From: Streptomyces griseoviridis
GTDB lineage: Bacteria > Actinomycetota > Actinomycetes > Streptomycetales > Streptomycetaceae
DNA length: 64,000 nt
Direction: 5' to 3'
Assembly: GCA_014649155.1 (NCBI GenBank)
Contig: BMSM01000020.1
Location: forward strand, 1 to 64,000
The translations under genes and the position numbers were made by a program. Positions 35,192 through 44,446 of this stretch are shown piece by piece (the stretch's first letter is position 1; every line of letters starts with the position of its first letter). The notes beneath the pieces are model-generated. The model made no database searches and was not told the DNA's origin. It saw only the letters and a list, made by a program, of their open reading frames with translations.

Positions 35192-35267
35192 ACCGAGTGG
35201 AAGCAGGGGGCCGGGCTTTCGGCGGCCCGGTCCCTCGACAGCACGCCCGAAGTTCCGAGGGGGATGC

Positions 35268-35702
35268 ATGGCCACCGTTGAACTCCGCTTCAGCGCGCTG
35301 CCCGAGCACGTCCGGACCGCCCGGCTGGTGGCGGCCGCGGTGGCACGCAGGGCCGGAGTGGACGAGGCCGTCCTGGACGAGGTGCGGCTCGCCGTCGGCG
35401 AGGCCTGCACCCGGGCCGTGGGGCTGCATCAGAACGGCGGCATCACGGCACCCGTGAAGGTGGCGCTGATCGACGAGGAGAAACAGTTCTCCATCGAGGT
35501 CGGCGACGAGGCGTCGCACGCGGCCGTGGGAGGCGCCCACGGCGCCTTCGGCGTCGACCCGGACGCCGACGAGGAGGACGAGATGGGCCTCGCGGTCATC
35601 AGCGGGCTCGTCGACGACGTGGAGGTCAGAGCCGGCGCCGACGGCGGGCTGATCCGCATGACCTGGCCGACCACACCGCCGCCGGTGCTGCCGCTCGCCT
35701 GA
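35268..35702 (+). CDS. SpoIIAB/RsbW-type anti-sigma factor (BldG partner, ApgA-like)
   Basis: This 144-residue HATPase-fold protein is encoded directly after bldG. The N-box region reads LDEVRLAVGEACTRAVGLHQ, where the usual Asn of the ATP site (E-x3-N) is replaced by Arg, so nucleotide binding or kinase activity could be altered. A DEEDEMGLAVISGLVDDVEV segment corresponds to the G-box region. In S. coelicolor the equivalent gene product (SCO3548/ApgA) interacts with BldG and acts in the opposite sense on development. ATG 35268 has AGGGGG upstream. Its target sigma factor is unknown from the sequence. Confidence 0.9.
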   Translation: MATVELRFSALPEHVRTARLVAAAVARRAGVDEAVLDEVRLAVGEACTRAVGLHQNGGITAPVKVALIDEEKQFSIEVGDEASHAAVGGAHGAFGVDPDADEEDEMGLAVISGLVDDVEVRAGADGGLIRMTWPTTPPPVLPLA

Positions 35703-36023
35703 CCGTCCCCCCGATCGACAGGGCCCTACCGCGTAGGGCCCTTTGTCATGTGCGGAAGGCGATGACCGCGCTTACAGTGGACGCGGAGCAGGAAGTGCAA
35801 CAGTTCACGATCAATGCTCCTTCTGATTCATTTGATTCACGATCAGCGTTCCGATTGTTCGATCACGCCTATTGATCTCCGTCAGTCCCGTTTCAATGCT
35901 TCAAAAGCATTACGGCTTTTCGTTTGACGGGCCGATTGCTTTTGTCATGCACTGTTTAGATCCGGTTCCGGTACCTAGAATCCGTCCACATCTTGAGCTC
36001 AGCCCAAGCGTCAAGGAGGACGA
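35703..36023. promoter_or_regulatory. terminator plus AT-rich promoter island upstream of hppA
   Basis: After the anti-sigma stop there is a hairpin terminator (35720-35742). From about 35800 to 36000 GC content falls to roughly 45 per cent, far below the surroundings. This island has two exact copies of TTCACGATCA (35804-35813, 35836-35845) and a perfect palindrome AATGCTT-CAA-AAGCATT (35895-35911). A TAGAAT hexamer at 35976-35981 could be the hppA -10. AAGGAGG at about 36014 is the ribosome binding site. Confidence 0.6.
35720..35742. terminator. intrinsic terminator after bldG operon
   Basis: A perfect 9-bp stem AGGGCCCTA / TAGGGCCCT (35720-35728 and 35734-35742) with a 5-base loop is followed by TTG. 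It closes the bldG-anti-sigma transcription unit. Confidence 0.85.
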
Positions 36024-38408
36024 ATGGCGGAGCTTTCCACCTCACATCAGCTGGCCGTGGAACTGACCGACGGCAACCGCGTGCTCGTCGCCGTCATCGC
36101 CGCCGTGGCCCTGGCGGCACTGTTGGTCGCGGGCGTCCTGGTGCGCCAGGTGCTCGCGGCGGGCGAGGGTACCGACAGCATGAAAAAGATCGCGGCAGCC
36201 GTCCAGGAAGGCGCGAACGCCTATCTGGCCAGGCAGTTGCGCACCCTCGGCGTATTCGCAGTGATCGTGTTCTTCCTGCTCATGCTGCTGCCTGCGGACG
36301 ACTGGAACCAGCGCGCCGGACGGTCGATCTTCTTTCTGGTCGGCGCGGCGTTCTCGGCGGCCACCGGATATATCGGCATGTGGCTGGCCGTGCGCAGCAA
36401 TGTGCGCGTCGCCGCGGCGGCCCGGGAAGCGACACCGGGGCCCGGCGAACCGAAAAAGGATCTCACCCTCGTCTCGCACAAGGCGATGAAGATCGCGTTT
36501 CGCACCGGCGGTGTCGTCGGCATGTTCACCGTGGGACTCGGCCTGCTCGGCGCGTCCTGCGTGGTGCTGGTGTACGCGGCCGACGCGCCGAAGGTGCTGG
36601 AGGGCTTCGGGCTCGGCGCGGCCCTGATCGCGATGTTCATGAGGGTCGGCGGTGGCATCTTCACCAAGGCCGCCGATGTCGGCGCCGACCTGGTGGGCAA
36701 GGTCGAGCAGGGCATCCCGGAGGACGACCCCCGCAACGCCGCGACCATCGCCGACAACGTGGGCGACAACGTCGGCGACTGCGCGGGCATGGCCGCCGAC
36801 CTCTTCGAGTCGTACGCCGTGACCCTGGTCGCCGCGCTGATCCTCGGCAAGGTGGCCTTCGGCGACGCGGGGCTGGCGTTCCCGCTGCTGGTCCCGGCCA
36901 TCGGGGTGCTCACCGCGATGATCGGCATCTTCGCGGTGGCGCCGAGGCGCTCCGACCGCAGCGGGATGAGCGCGATCAACCGGGGCTTCTTCGTCTCCGC
37001 GGTGATCTCGCTCGTCCTGGTCGCCGTGGCCGTCTTCGTCTACCTGCCGGGGACGTACGCGGACCTGGACGGCGTCACCGACGCGGCCATCGCCTCCAGG
37101 AGCGGCGACCCGCGTGTCCTCGCACTCGTCGCCGTGGCGATCGGCATCGTGCTCGCCGCGCTGATCCAGCAGCTCACCGGCTACTTCACCGAGACCACCC
37201 GGCGTCCCGTGCGGGACATCGGCAAGGCCTCGCTGACCGGGCCCGCCACCGTCCTCCTCGCCGGCATCTCCCTCGGCCTGGAGTCGGCCGTCTACACCGC
37301 CCTGCTGATCGGCCTCGGCGTCTACGGGGCGTTCCTGCTCGGCGGCGCCTCCATCATGCTGGCGCTGTTCGCCGTGGCGCTGGCCGGCACCGGCCTGCTC
37401 ACCACGGTCGGTGTCATCGTCGCCATGGACACCTTCGGGCCGGTCTCCGACAACGCGCAGGGCATCGCGGAGATGTCCGGCGACGTCGAGGGCGAGGGCG
37501 CGCAGGTCCTCACCGGCCTGGACGCCGTCGGCAACACCACCAAGGCCATCACCAAGGGCATCGCCATCGCCACGGCCGTCCTCGCGGCGGCGGCGCTCTT
37601 CGGGTCGTACCGCGACGCCCTCGCCACCGGCGCGCGGGACGTCGGGGAGCAGCTCGGCGGCGCGGGCGCGCCGCTGACGCTGATGATGGACATCTCCCAG
37701 CCCAACAACCTGGTCGGGCTGATCGCGGGCGCGGCGGTCGTCTTCCTCTTCTCCGGGCTAGCGATCAACGCGGTGTCGCGGTCGGCGGGGGCGGTGGTGT
37801 TCGAGGTGCGGCGGCAGTTCCGGGAGAAACCCGGGATCATGGACCACACCGAGACACCCGAGTACGGCAAGGTCGTCGACATCTGCACCCGCGACGCCCT
37901 GCGCGAACTGGCCACGCCCGGACTGCTCGCCGTACTGGCGCCGGTCTTCATCGGGTTCACCCTCGGCGTGGGCCCCCTCGGGGCGTACCTGGCGGGCGCG
38001 ATCGGCGCGGGCACGCTGATGGCGGTCTTCCTCGCCAACTCCGGTGGCGCCTGGGACAACGCCAAGAAGCTCGTCGAGGACGGCCACCACGGCGGCAAGG
38101 GCAGCGAGGCGCACGCCGCCACCGTCATCGGCGACACGGTCGGCGACCCCTTCAAGGACACCGCCGGACCGGCCATCAACCCGCTGCTGAAGGTCATGAA
38201 CCTGGTCGCGCTGCTCATCGCGCCCGCCGTGATCAAGTTCTCCTACGGCCCCGACGAGAGCGTCGGCGTCCGGGTGCTGATCGCGGGGTTCGCCGCCCTG
38301 GTCGTCATCGGCGCGGTGGTCGTCTCCAAGCGGCGCGGCATCGCCATGGGGGACGAGGACGGCACCGGACGGAAGGCCGAGCCGGGCGACCGGGCGGCGG
38401 TCTCCTAG
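36024..38408 (+). CDS. hppA: proton-translocating membrane pyrophosphatase
   Basis: This 794-residue integral membrane pump couples pyrophosphate hydrolysis to H+ export. About 16 hydrophobic helices are visible. The substrate site reads DVGADLVGKVEQGIPEDDPRNAATIADNVGDNVGDC near residues 218-253, and the C-terminal mirror includes DTVGDPFKDTAGPAINPLLKV. The motif GNTTKAITKG has Lys507 at the position that separates potassium-independent enzymes (Lys) from potassium-dependent ones (Ala), so a K+-independent H+ pump is predicted. The start is ATG 36024 after AAGGAGG. The upstream AT-rich island suggests regulated expression. The final 20 residues are a charged tail. Confidence 0.97.
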   Translation: MAELSTSHQLAVELTDGNRVLVAVIAAVALAALLVAGVLVRQVLAAGEGTDSMKKIAAAVQEGANAYLARQLRTLGVFAVIVFFLLMLLPADDWNQRAGRSIFFLVGAAFSAATGYIGMWLAVRSNVRVAAAAREATPGPGEPKKDLTLVSHKAMKIAFRTGGVVGMFTVGLGLLGASCVVLVYAADAPKVLEGFGLGAALIAMFMRVGGGIFTKAADVGADLVGKVEQGIPEDDPRNAATIADNVGDNVGDCAGMAADLFESYAVTLVAALILGKVAFGDAGLAFPLLVPAIGVLTAMIGIFAVAPRRSDRSGMSAINRGFFVSAVISLVLVAVAVFVYLPGTYADLDGVTDAAIASRSGDPRVLALVAVAIGIVLAALIQQLTGYFTETTRRPVRDIGKASLTGPATVLLAGISLGLESAVYTALLIGLGVYGAFLLGGASIMLALFAVALAGTGLLTTVGVIVAMDTFGPVSDNAQGIAEMSGDVEGEGAQVLTGLDAVGNTTKAITKGIAIATAVLAAAALFGSYRDALATGARDVGEQLGGAGAPLTLMMDISQPNNLVGLIAGAAVVFLFSGLAINAVSRSAGAVVFEVRRQFREKPGIMDHTETPEYGKVVDICTRDALRELATPGLLAVLAPVFIGFTLGVGPLGAYLAGAIGAGTLMAVFLANSGGAWDNAKKLVEDGHHGGKGSEAHAATVIGDTVGDPFKDTAGPAINPLLKVMNLVALLIAPAVIKFSYGPDESVGVRVLIAGFAALVVIGAVVVSKRRGIAMGDEDGTGRKAEPGDRAAVS

Positions 38409-38644
38409 CCGCGGGAGAGACGGCGGTCCGTCAGGAGGCGGGCGGGCGGCGCGGGTTGGCGCGCCGCCCGCCCGCGGCGCACGTCCGTGCGCCGTGTGCC
38501 CGGTGACGGTGTGAAGACTCCGTGAGCCTTCTCTCGCCTGGTGCAAATGGCTGCAATAGCGGTCGTATCGGATGTTGGTCACGCGGTTGTCGCCCGGATG
38601 GCGTGTATGTTCCGGGGCCGAGAGCCATGGAAGGGACCAATCCG

Positions 38645-39223
38645 GTGAACAAGAAGCTCGCGGCCGCACTGTCCGGCGGTGCGGTACTGGTACTGGCGCT
38701 GACGGGATGCGGCGGCGACGACAACAGCGACAAGCTGAACTCCTGGGCCAAGCAGGTCTGCGACGGCGTACAGCCGCAGGCGAAGAAGATCGAGGCCGCC
38801 AACGCCGCGATCCAGAAGCAGACCTCGGACAGCAGTCAGCCCGCCGACGTGCAGAAGACCGACGCGCAGGCGTTCCAGGACATGTCGGACGCCTACAAGG
38901 CGATGGGCGCCGCCGTGCAGAAGGCCGGCGCGCCCGATGTCGAGAACGGCGAGAAGAAGCAGAAGGCCGCGGTCACCGAGCTGAACAAGCTGTCCTCGTC
39001 CTACGCCTCGCTGAAGTCGCAGGTCGAGGAGTTGGACACCAAGGACCAGGCGAAGTTCGCCGACGGCCTCAAGGATGTCGCCACCGAGCTGAACAAGCTC
39101 AGCCAGAGCGGCAGCGACGCCCTCAAGGACCTGGAGGAGGGCGACGTCGGCCGGGCCATGGCCAAGCAGGCCAGCTGCAAGTCCGCGTCCGCCCCGGCCT
39201 CCGCGTCCGCCACGACGAGCTGA
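38645..39223 (+). CDS. small secreted lipoprotein
   Basis: This 192-residue exported protein has a signal peptide KKLAAALSGGAVLVLALTGC with lipobox LTGC, so the mature form begins at that Cys and is lipid-anchored outside. The rest is Lys/Asp/Ala/Gln-rich and strongly helical, with probable coiled-coil character (NKLSSSYASLKSQVEELDTKDQAKFADGLKDVATELNKLSQ) and a Ser/Ala tail. Two more cysteines (KQVCDG and KQASCKS) could pair. GTG 38645 was chosen because AAGGGA lies 8 bases upstream; earlier in-frame starts lack this. No enzymatic motif is seen; function unknown. It follows hppA after 236 bases with its own likely promoter. Confidence 0.88.
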   Translation: MNKKLAAALSGGAVLVLALTGCGGDDNSDKLNSWAKQVCDGVQPQAKKIEAANAAIQKQTSDSSQPADVQKTDAQAFQDMSDAYKAMGAAVQKAGAPDVENGEKKQKAAVTELNKLSSSYASLKSQVEELDTKDQAKFADGLKDVATELNKLSQSGSDALKDLEEGDVGRAMAKQASCKSASAPASASATTS

Positions 39224-39269
39224 GGGACGGCACCCGGGCGGCGGGCGCGGCGCGGGACACAATGGGGGC

Positions 39270-40787
39270 GTGAGTAACGCCGACCTCTCCCCCTTGCCCG
39301 CCACCGACCGCCCCGACGTCACCGCCCGGCTCCGGGACGCCCTGCTCGGTGCCTCGTACACCGCCGACGGACTGCTGGAACTGCTCGGCGCCGCCGCCTA
39401 CGCGGCGCTCTCCCGCAGCGAGACCGTCCCCGCGCTGCGCGCCACGCGCGGGGACGCGCCGCTGGAACTGCTCGTCCGGCTGTTCCTGCTCCAGCAGCCG
39501 GTGCCGTACGCGCGCGTGGCCGCGATCCTGCCCGCCGACGCCTGCCTGGAGAGCGGCTGGCTGGTGCGGGCGGGCGACGAGGTGACCGCCACCGTCGACG
39601 TTCGGCCGTACGGCGGGGCCGACGGCGAGGACTGGTTCATCGTCTCCGACCTGGGCTGCGCGGTCGGCGGCGCGGGCGGCGTCGGCAGCCGCGCGGAGGG
39701 CGTGGTCCTCGGCGTCGGCGGCGCCTCCACCACGCTGGCCGGACTGACCGTCCGTACGCCCGTCGCCGCCGCCCTCGACCTCGGCACCGGTTCCGGCATC
39801 CAGGCGCTGCACGCCTCCCGGCACGCCACGCGCGTGACCGCCACCGACGTCAACCCGCGCGCCCTGCACATCGCCGCCCTCACCCTCGCGCTCTCCGGGG
39901 TGCCCGCCGCCGACCTGCGCGAAGGGTCGCTGTTCGAGCCGGTCCGGGAGGACGAGCGGTACGACCTGATCGTCTCCAACCCGCCGTTCGTGATCTCGCC
40001 GGGCGCCCGGCTGACGTACCGGGACGGCGGGATGACCGGGGACGATCTGTGCCGCACGCTCGTGTCGCAGGCGGGGGAGCGGCTGGCCGCGGGCGGGTTC
40101 GCGCAGTTCCTCGCCAACTGGCAGCACGTCGAGGGGGAGGAGTGGACGGACCGGCTGCGCTCCTGGGTGCCGCGCGGCTGCGACGCCTGGATCGTGCAGC
40201 GCGAGGTGCAGGACATCACCCAGTACGCCGAGCTGTGGCTGCGGGACGCGGGCGACCACCGTGACGACGTGGCCGCGTACCAGGCACGGTACGACGCGTG
40301 GCTGGACGAGTTCGAGGCGCGGGGCGTGCGGGCCGTCGGCTTCGGCTGGATCACGCTGCGCCGCACCGACGCCGCCGAGCCCTCCGTCACCGTCGAGGAA
40401 TGGCCGCATCCGGTCGAACAACCGCTCGGTGACGCGGTCCGGGCCCACTTCGACCGGATCGACTACCTGCGCGCGCACGACGACGCGGCCCTGCTGGAGG
40501 CGTGCTTCACCCTGGCCGGCGAGGTCGTCCAGGAACAGGTCGGGCTGCCCGGCGCCGAGGACCCCGAGCACGTCGTGCTGCGCCAGCACCGCGGCATGCG
40601 CCGGGCGACCAAGGTCGACACGGTCGGCGCCGGGTTCGCCGGGGTCTGCGACGGCACGATGAGCGCCGGGCGCATCCTGGACGCCATCGCCCAGCTGCTC
40701 GGCGAGGACCCGGTACTGCTCCGGGACCGTACGCCCGCGCAGATCCGGCTGCTGGTGGAGCAGGGGTTCATCGAACCGGTGGGGTGA
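39270..40787 (+). CDS. SAM-dependent methyltransferase, HemK/N5-glutamine type
   Basis: This 505-residue protein is built from an N-terminal helical domain (residues 1-110), a Rossmann methyltransferase domain and a long C-terminal domain. The SAM-binding loop AALDLGTGSGIQALHAS is near residue 170. It is followed by TATDVNPRALHIAALTLALSG and the catalytic-type NPPF motif (IVSNPPFVIS), which marks enzymes acting on planar nitrogen such as glutamine side chains or exocyclic bases. The C-terminal part is an actinobacterial extension. GTG 39270 lies 46 bases after the lipoprotein stop. The substrate is unknown; a protein, rRNA or DNA target are all possible. Confidence 0.88.
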   Translation: MSNADLSPLPATDRPDVTARLRDALLGASYTADGLLELLGAAAYAALSRSETVPALRATRGDAPLELLVRLFLLQQPVPYARVAAILPADACLESGWLVRAGDEVTATVDVRPYGGADGEDWFIVSDLGCAVGGAGGVGSRAEGVVLGVGGASTTLAGLTVRTPVAAALDLGTGSGIQALHASRHATRVTATDVNPRALHIAALTLALSGVPAADLREGSLFEPVREDERYDLIVSNPPFVISPGARLTYRDGGMTGDDLCRTLVSQAGERLAAGGFAQFLANWQHVEGEEWTDRLRSWVPRGCDAWIVQREVQDITQYAELWLRDAGDHRDDVAAYQARYDAWLDEFEARGVRAVGFGWITLRRTDAAEPSVTVEEWPHPVEQPLGDAVRAHFDRIDYLRAHDDAALLEACFTLAGEVVQEQVGLPGAEDPEHVVLRQHRGMRRATKVDTVGAGFAGVCDGTMSAGRILDAIAQLLGEDPVLLRDRTPAQIRLLVEQGFIEPVG

Positions 40788-41023
40788 GGCCCGGCGAGGG
40801 AGAGGGGGAGAACACGCCCCCCGTGCCGTCGACAACCGGCCACTCTCCGCCGCGCCGTTCCGCACCGCGCTGTGCCGCGCCGGGGGAAGGAAGGACGGGG
40901 CACCCCCTCGTCCCCTCCCCCTGATCGCGGCGTTCACCCCGGCTTCGCCTGGCCGCCGCCCGCGCGTGTCAGTCTTCCCGGGACGTGGTACTCGCGGACG
41001 GGAGACAAGGGGACCGGCAGACC

Positions 41024-41221
41024 ATGGAGCGTGGACCGGCGATCTTCGCGGGAGTGGTGTTCGTCCTGTTCGGAGGCGTCCTGCTGGTGTGGACCGCGTC
41101 CCAGGTGCGCCACCGCCGCCCCGTCGCCCAGGGTGTGAGCCCGGTCGCATCGGCGGCCGTGGCCACCGTCGCCGCCGTCCTCGCGCTGCTGCTCGGCGCC
41201 TGGTGTCTGACCCGGGCCTGA
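41024..41221 (+). CDS. small two-helix membrane protein
   Basis: This 65-residue protein has two hydrophobic helices (PAIFAGVVFVLFGGVLLVWTAS and ASAAVATVAAVLALLLGAWCL) joined by a basic loop (QVRHRRPVAQGVSP). ATG 41024 is preceded by AAGGGG about 12 bases upstream, slightly far. A longer frame from GTG 40985 is possible, but the added residues are polar and unlike a membrane protein start. No family recognised. It sits alone between the methyltransferase and topA genes. Confidence 0.75.
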   Translation: MERGPAIFAGVVFVLFGGVLLVWTASQVRHRRPVAQGVSPVASAAVATVAAVLALLLGAWCLTRA

Positions 41222-41494
41222 GCGGCGGGTTCCGCAGGCCCCGGACGCCGCCCGGGGCGTGACCGAGAGATCGCGCTCCGGATACACCCGCACGGGCCCG
41301 TGGGCACTCCGGGCGGCAGGAAGAGGGTTAGTCGGGTTACCGTTCGAGTGGCCGTTGCGGGCTTTTCCCGTTTGACACGGGGGCGGGAGGTACCGTCACA
41401 CTCCGCAGCGTCACGAGCGAACAAGGAAGCAGGACCCGACCCCGGGAGCTAGACCTGGGTCAGTCCCAGGCGTCGACCGGAGAGAAGAGCGAAG

Positions 41495-44317
41495 TTGTCC
41501 CCGACCAGCGAGACCGCAAACGGCGGCCGCCGACTCGTCATCGTCGAGTCGCCTGCCAAGGCGAAGACGATCAAGGGCTACCTCGGCCCCGGCTACGTCG
41601 TCGAAGCGAGCGTCGGGCACATCCGCGACCTTCCCAACGGCGCCGCCGAGGTGCCGGAGAAGTACACCGGTGAGGTCCGCCGCCTCGGCGTGGACGTCGA
41701 CCACGACTTCCAGCCCGTCTACGTCGTCAATGCCGACAAGAAGGCGCAGGTCAAGAAGCTCAAGGACCTGCTGAAGGACTCCGACGAACTCTTCCTCGCC
41801 ACCGATGAGGACCGTGAGGGCGAGGCCATCGCCTGGCACCTCCAGGAAGTCCTCAAGCCGAAGATCCCGGTCAAGCGCATGGTGTTCCACGAGATCACCA
41901 AGGACGCCATCCGGGACGCCGTCGCCAACCCGCGCCAGCTCAACCAGAAGCTGGTCGACGCCCAGGAGACCCGCCGCATCCTCGACCGCCTCTACGGCTA
42001 CGAGGTCTCCCCGGTGCTGTGGAAGAAGGTCATGCCGCGGCTGTCGGCGGGCCGCGTCCAGTCCGTCGCCACCCGGCTCGTGGTCGAGCGGGAGCGCGAG
42101 CGGATCGCCTTCCGCTCCGCCGAGTACTGGGACCTGACGGGCACCTTCGCCACCGGCCGGGCCGGCGACGCGTCCGACCCGTCGTCGCTGGTCGCCCGCC
42201 TCCAGACCGTCGACGGCAAGCGGGTCGCGCAGGGGCGCGACTTCGACTCCCTGGGACAGATCAAGGGCGCCCACACCCTCCACCTCGACGAGGCGGACGC
42301 CCGCGCGCTCGCCACCGCCCTGGCGGACACCCGCTTCTCGGTCCGGTCCGTCGAGTCCAAGCCGTACCGCCGCTCGCCCTACGCCCCGTTCCGTACGACC
42401 ACGCTCCAGCAGGAGGCCTCGCGCAAGCTCGGCTTCGGCGCGAAGGCGACGATGCAGGTGGCGCAGAAGCTGTACGAGAACGGCTACATCACCTACATGC
42501 GTACGGACTCCACGACCCTGAGCGACACGGCGGTCAGGGCCGCCCGCGCCCAGGTGACGCAGCTGTACGGCGCCGACTACCTGCCCGCGCAGCCCCGGAC
42601 GTACGCCGGCAAGGTCAAGAACGCGCAGGAGGCGCACGAGGCGATCCGCCCCTCCGGCGACCGCTTCCGCACCCCCGCCGAGACCGGTCTCACCGGCGAC
42701 CAGTTCAAGCTGTACGAGCTGATCTGGAAGCGGACCGTCGCCTCCCAGATGAAGGACGCCACCGGCAACTCCGTCACCGTCAAGATCGGCGGCACGGCGG
42801 CCGACGGCCGGGACGTCGAGTTCAGCGCCTCCGGCAAGACGATCACCTTCCACGGCTTCCTCAAGGCGTACGTCGAGGGCGCCGACGACCCCAACGCCGA
42901 GCTGGACGACCGCGAGCGCCGCCTGCCCCAGGTGAGCGAGGGCGACCCGCTGACCGCCGACGAGATCACGGTCGACGGGCACGCCACCAAGCCCCCCGCC
43001 CGCTACACCGAGGCGTCGCTGGTCAAGGAGCTGGAGGAGCGCGAGATCGGCCGCCCGTCGACGTACGCGTCGATCATCGGCACCATCCTCGACCGCGGCT
43101 ACGTCTTCAAGAAGGGCACCGCGCTCGTCCCCTCCTTCCTCTCCTTCGCCGTCGTCAACCTCCTGGAGAAGCACTTCGGGCGGCTCGTCGACTACGACTT
43201 CACCGCCAAGATGGAGGACGACCTCGACGCCATCGCCCGCGGCGAGGCCCAGGCCGTGCCGTGGCTGCGCCGCTTCTACTTCGGTGAGGGCACCGGCACG
43301 GGTACGGCGGCCGAGGCCGGCAACGGCGACGGGGACCACCTCGGCGGCCTCAAGGAACTGGTCACCGACCTCGGCGCGATCGACGCCCGCGAGGTCTCCT
43401 CGTTCCCCGTCGGCAACGGCATCGTGCTGCGCGTCGGCCGCTACGGCCCGTACATCGAGCGCGGCGAGAAGGACTCCGAGAACCACCAGCGCGCCGACAT
43501 CCCCGAGGACCTGGCGCCCGACGAGCTGAACGTCGAGCTGGCGGAGGAACTGCTCGCCAAGCCGAGCGGCGACTTCGAACTGGGCACCGACCCGGCCACC
43601 GGGCACACGATCGTCGCCAAGGACGGCCGCTACGGCCCGTACGTCACCGAGGTGCTCCCCGAGGGCACCCCGAAGACCGGCAAGAACGCGGTCAAGCCGC
43701 GCACCGCCTCCCTCTTCAAGTCCATGTCGCTGGACACGGTGACCCTGGACGACGCCCTGAGGCTGATGTCGCTGCCGCGCGTCGTCGGCACCGACGCCGA
43801 GGGCGTGGAGATCACCGCGCAGAACGGCCGCTACGGCCCGTACCTGAAGAAGGGCACGGACTCGCGCTCCCTGCAGTCGGAGGACCAGCTCTTCACGATC
43901 ACGCTGGAGGAGGCGCTGGCGATCTACGCCCAGCCCAAGCAGCGCGGTCGGGCCGCGGCCAAGCCGCCGCTGAAGGAGCTGGGCACCGACCCGGTCAGCG
44001 AGAAGCCGGTCGTGGTCAAGGACGGCCGCTTCGGTCCGTACGTCACCGACGGGGAGACCAACGCGACCCTGCGCTCCGGCGACAGCGTCGAGACCATCAC
44101 CCCGGAACGCGGCTACGAACTCCTCGCCGAGAAGCGGGCCAAGGGTCCCGCCAAGAAGACGGCGAAGAAGGCGACCGCCAAGAAGACGACCGCGAAGAAG
44201 GCTCCGGCGAAGAAGACGGCCGCGAAGAAGACCGCGGCCAAGAAGACCACCGCCACCGCGGCCAAGAAGACGGCCACCGCGAAGAAGACCGCCGCGGCCA
44301 AGGGCGCCGAGGACTGA
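41495..44317 (+). CDS. topA: DNA topoisomerase I
   Basis: This 940-residue type IA topoisomerase relaxes negative supercoils and is essential in Streptomyces. The TOPRIM domain begins RLVIVESPAKAKTIKGYLG and contains DEDREGEAIAWHL. The nucleophile is Tyr334 in YITYMRTDSTTL. Instead of zinc fingers, the C-terminal part has four topoisomerase-C repeats marked RYGPYI, RYGPYV, RYGPYL and RFGPYV. The tail of about 55 residues is an Ala/Lys/Thr repeat (KKATAKKTTAKKAPAKK-like), matching the lysine-rich tail that gives processivity in actinobacterial TopA. The start is TTG 41495, with GGAGAGAAGAG upstream. A strong terminator follows the stop. Confidence 0.97.
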   Translation: MSPTSETANGGRRLVIVESPAKAKTIKGYLGPGYVVEASVGHIRDLPNGAAEVPEKYTGEVRRLGVDVDHDFQPVYVVNADKKAQVKKLKDLLKDSDELFLATDEDREGEAIAWHLQEVLKPKIPVKRMVFHEITKDAIRDAVANPRQLNQKLVDAQETRRILDRLYGYEVSPVLWKKVMPRLSAGRVQSVATRLVVERERERIAFRSAEYWDLTGTFATGRAGDASDPSSLVARLQTVDGKRVAQGRDFDSLGQIKGAHTLHLDEADARALATALADTRFSVRSVESKPYRRSPYAPFRTTTLQQEASRKLGFGAKATMQVAQKLYENGYITYMRTDSTTLSDTAVRAARAQVTQLYGADYLPAQPRTYAGKVKNAQEAHEAIRPSGDRFRTPAETGLTGDQFKLYELIWKRTVASQMKDATGNSVTVKIGGTAADGRDVEFSASGKTITFHGFLKAYVEGADDPNAELDDRERRLPQVSEGDPLTADEITVDGHATKPPARYTEASLVKELEEREIGRPSTYASIIGTILDRGYVFKKGTALVPSFLSFAVVNLLEKHFGRLVDYDFTAKMEDDLDAIARGEAQAVPWLRRFYFGEGTGTGTAAEAGNGDGDHLGGLKELVTDLGAIDAREVSSFPVGNGIVLRVGRYGPYIERGEKDSENHQRADIPEDLAPDELNVELAEELLAKPSGDFELGTDPATGHTIVAKDGRYGPYVTEVLPEGTPKTGKNAVKPRTASLFKSMSLDTVTLDDALRLMSLPRVVGTDAEGVEITAQNGRYGPYLKKGTDSRSLQSEDQLFTITLEEALAIYAQPKQRGRAAAKPPLKELGTDPVSEKPVVVKDGRFGPYVTDGETNATLRSGDSVETITPERGYELLAEKRAKGPAKKTAKKATAKKTTAKKAPAKKTAAKKTAAKKTTATAAKKTATAKKTAAAKGAED

Positions 44318-44360
44318 GATCCCCCCGCGTCGGCCGAAGTCCGCGGCTTCGCCGAGCGAA

Positions 44361-44390
44361 CGCCCCGGCACCGATTCCGGTGCCGGGGCG
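44361..44390 (+). terminator. intrinsic terminator after topA
   Basis: A perfect 13-bp stem (44361-44373 with 44378-44390) and a 4-base loop lie 44 bases after the topA stop. There is no T-tract, as is common in this genus. Confidence 0.8.
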
Positions 44391-44446
44391 CGCGCACGTC
44401 CGGGCGGGGCGCGGGTGGTGCCGGCGGCTCCCGCTAGGCTGAACGC

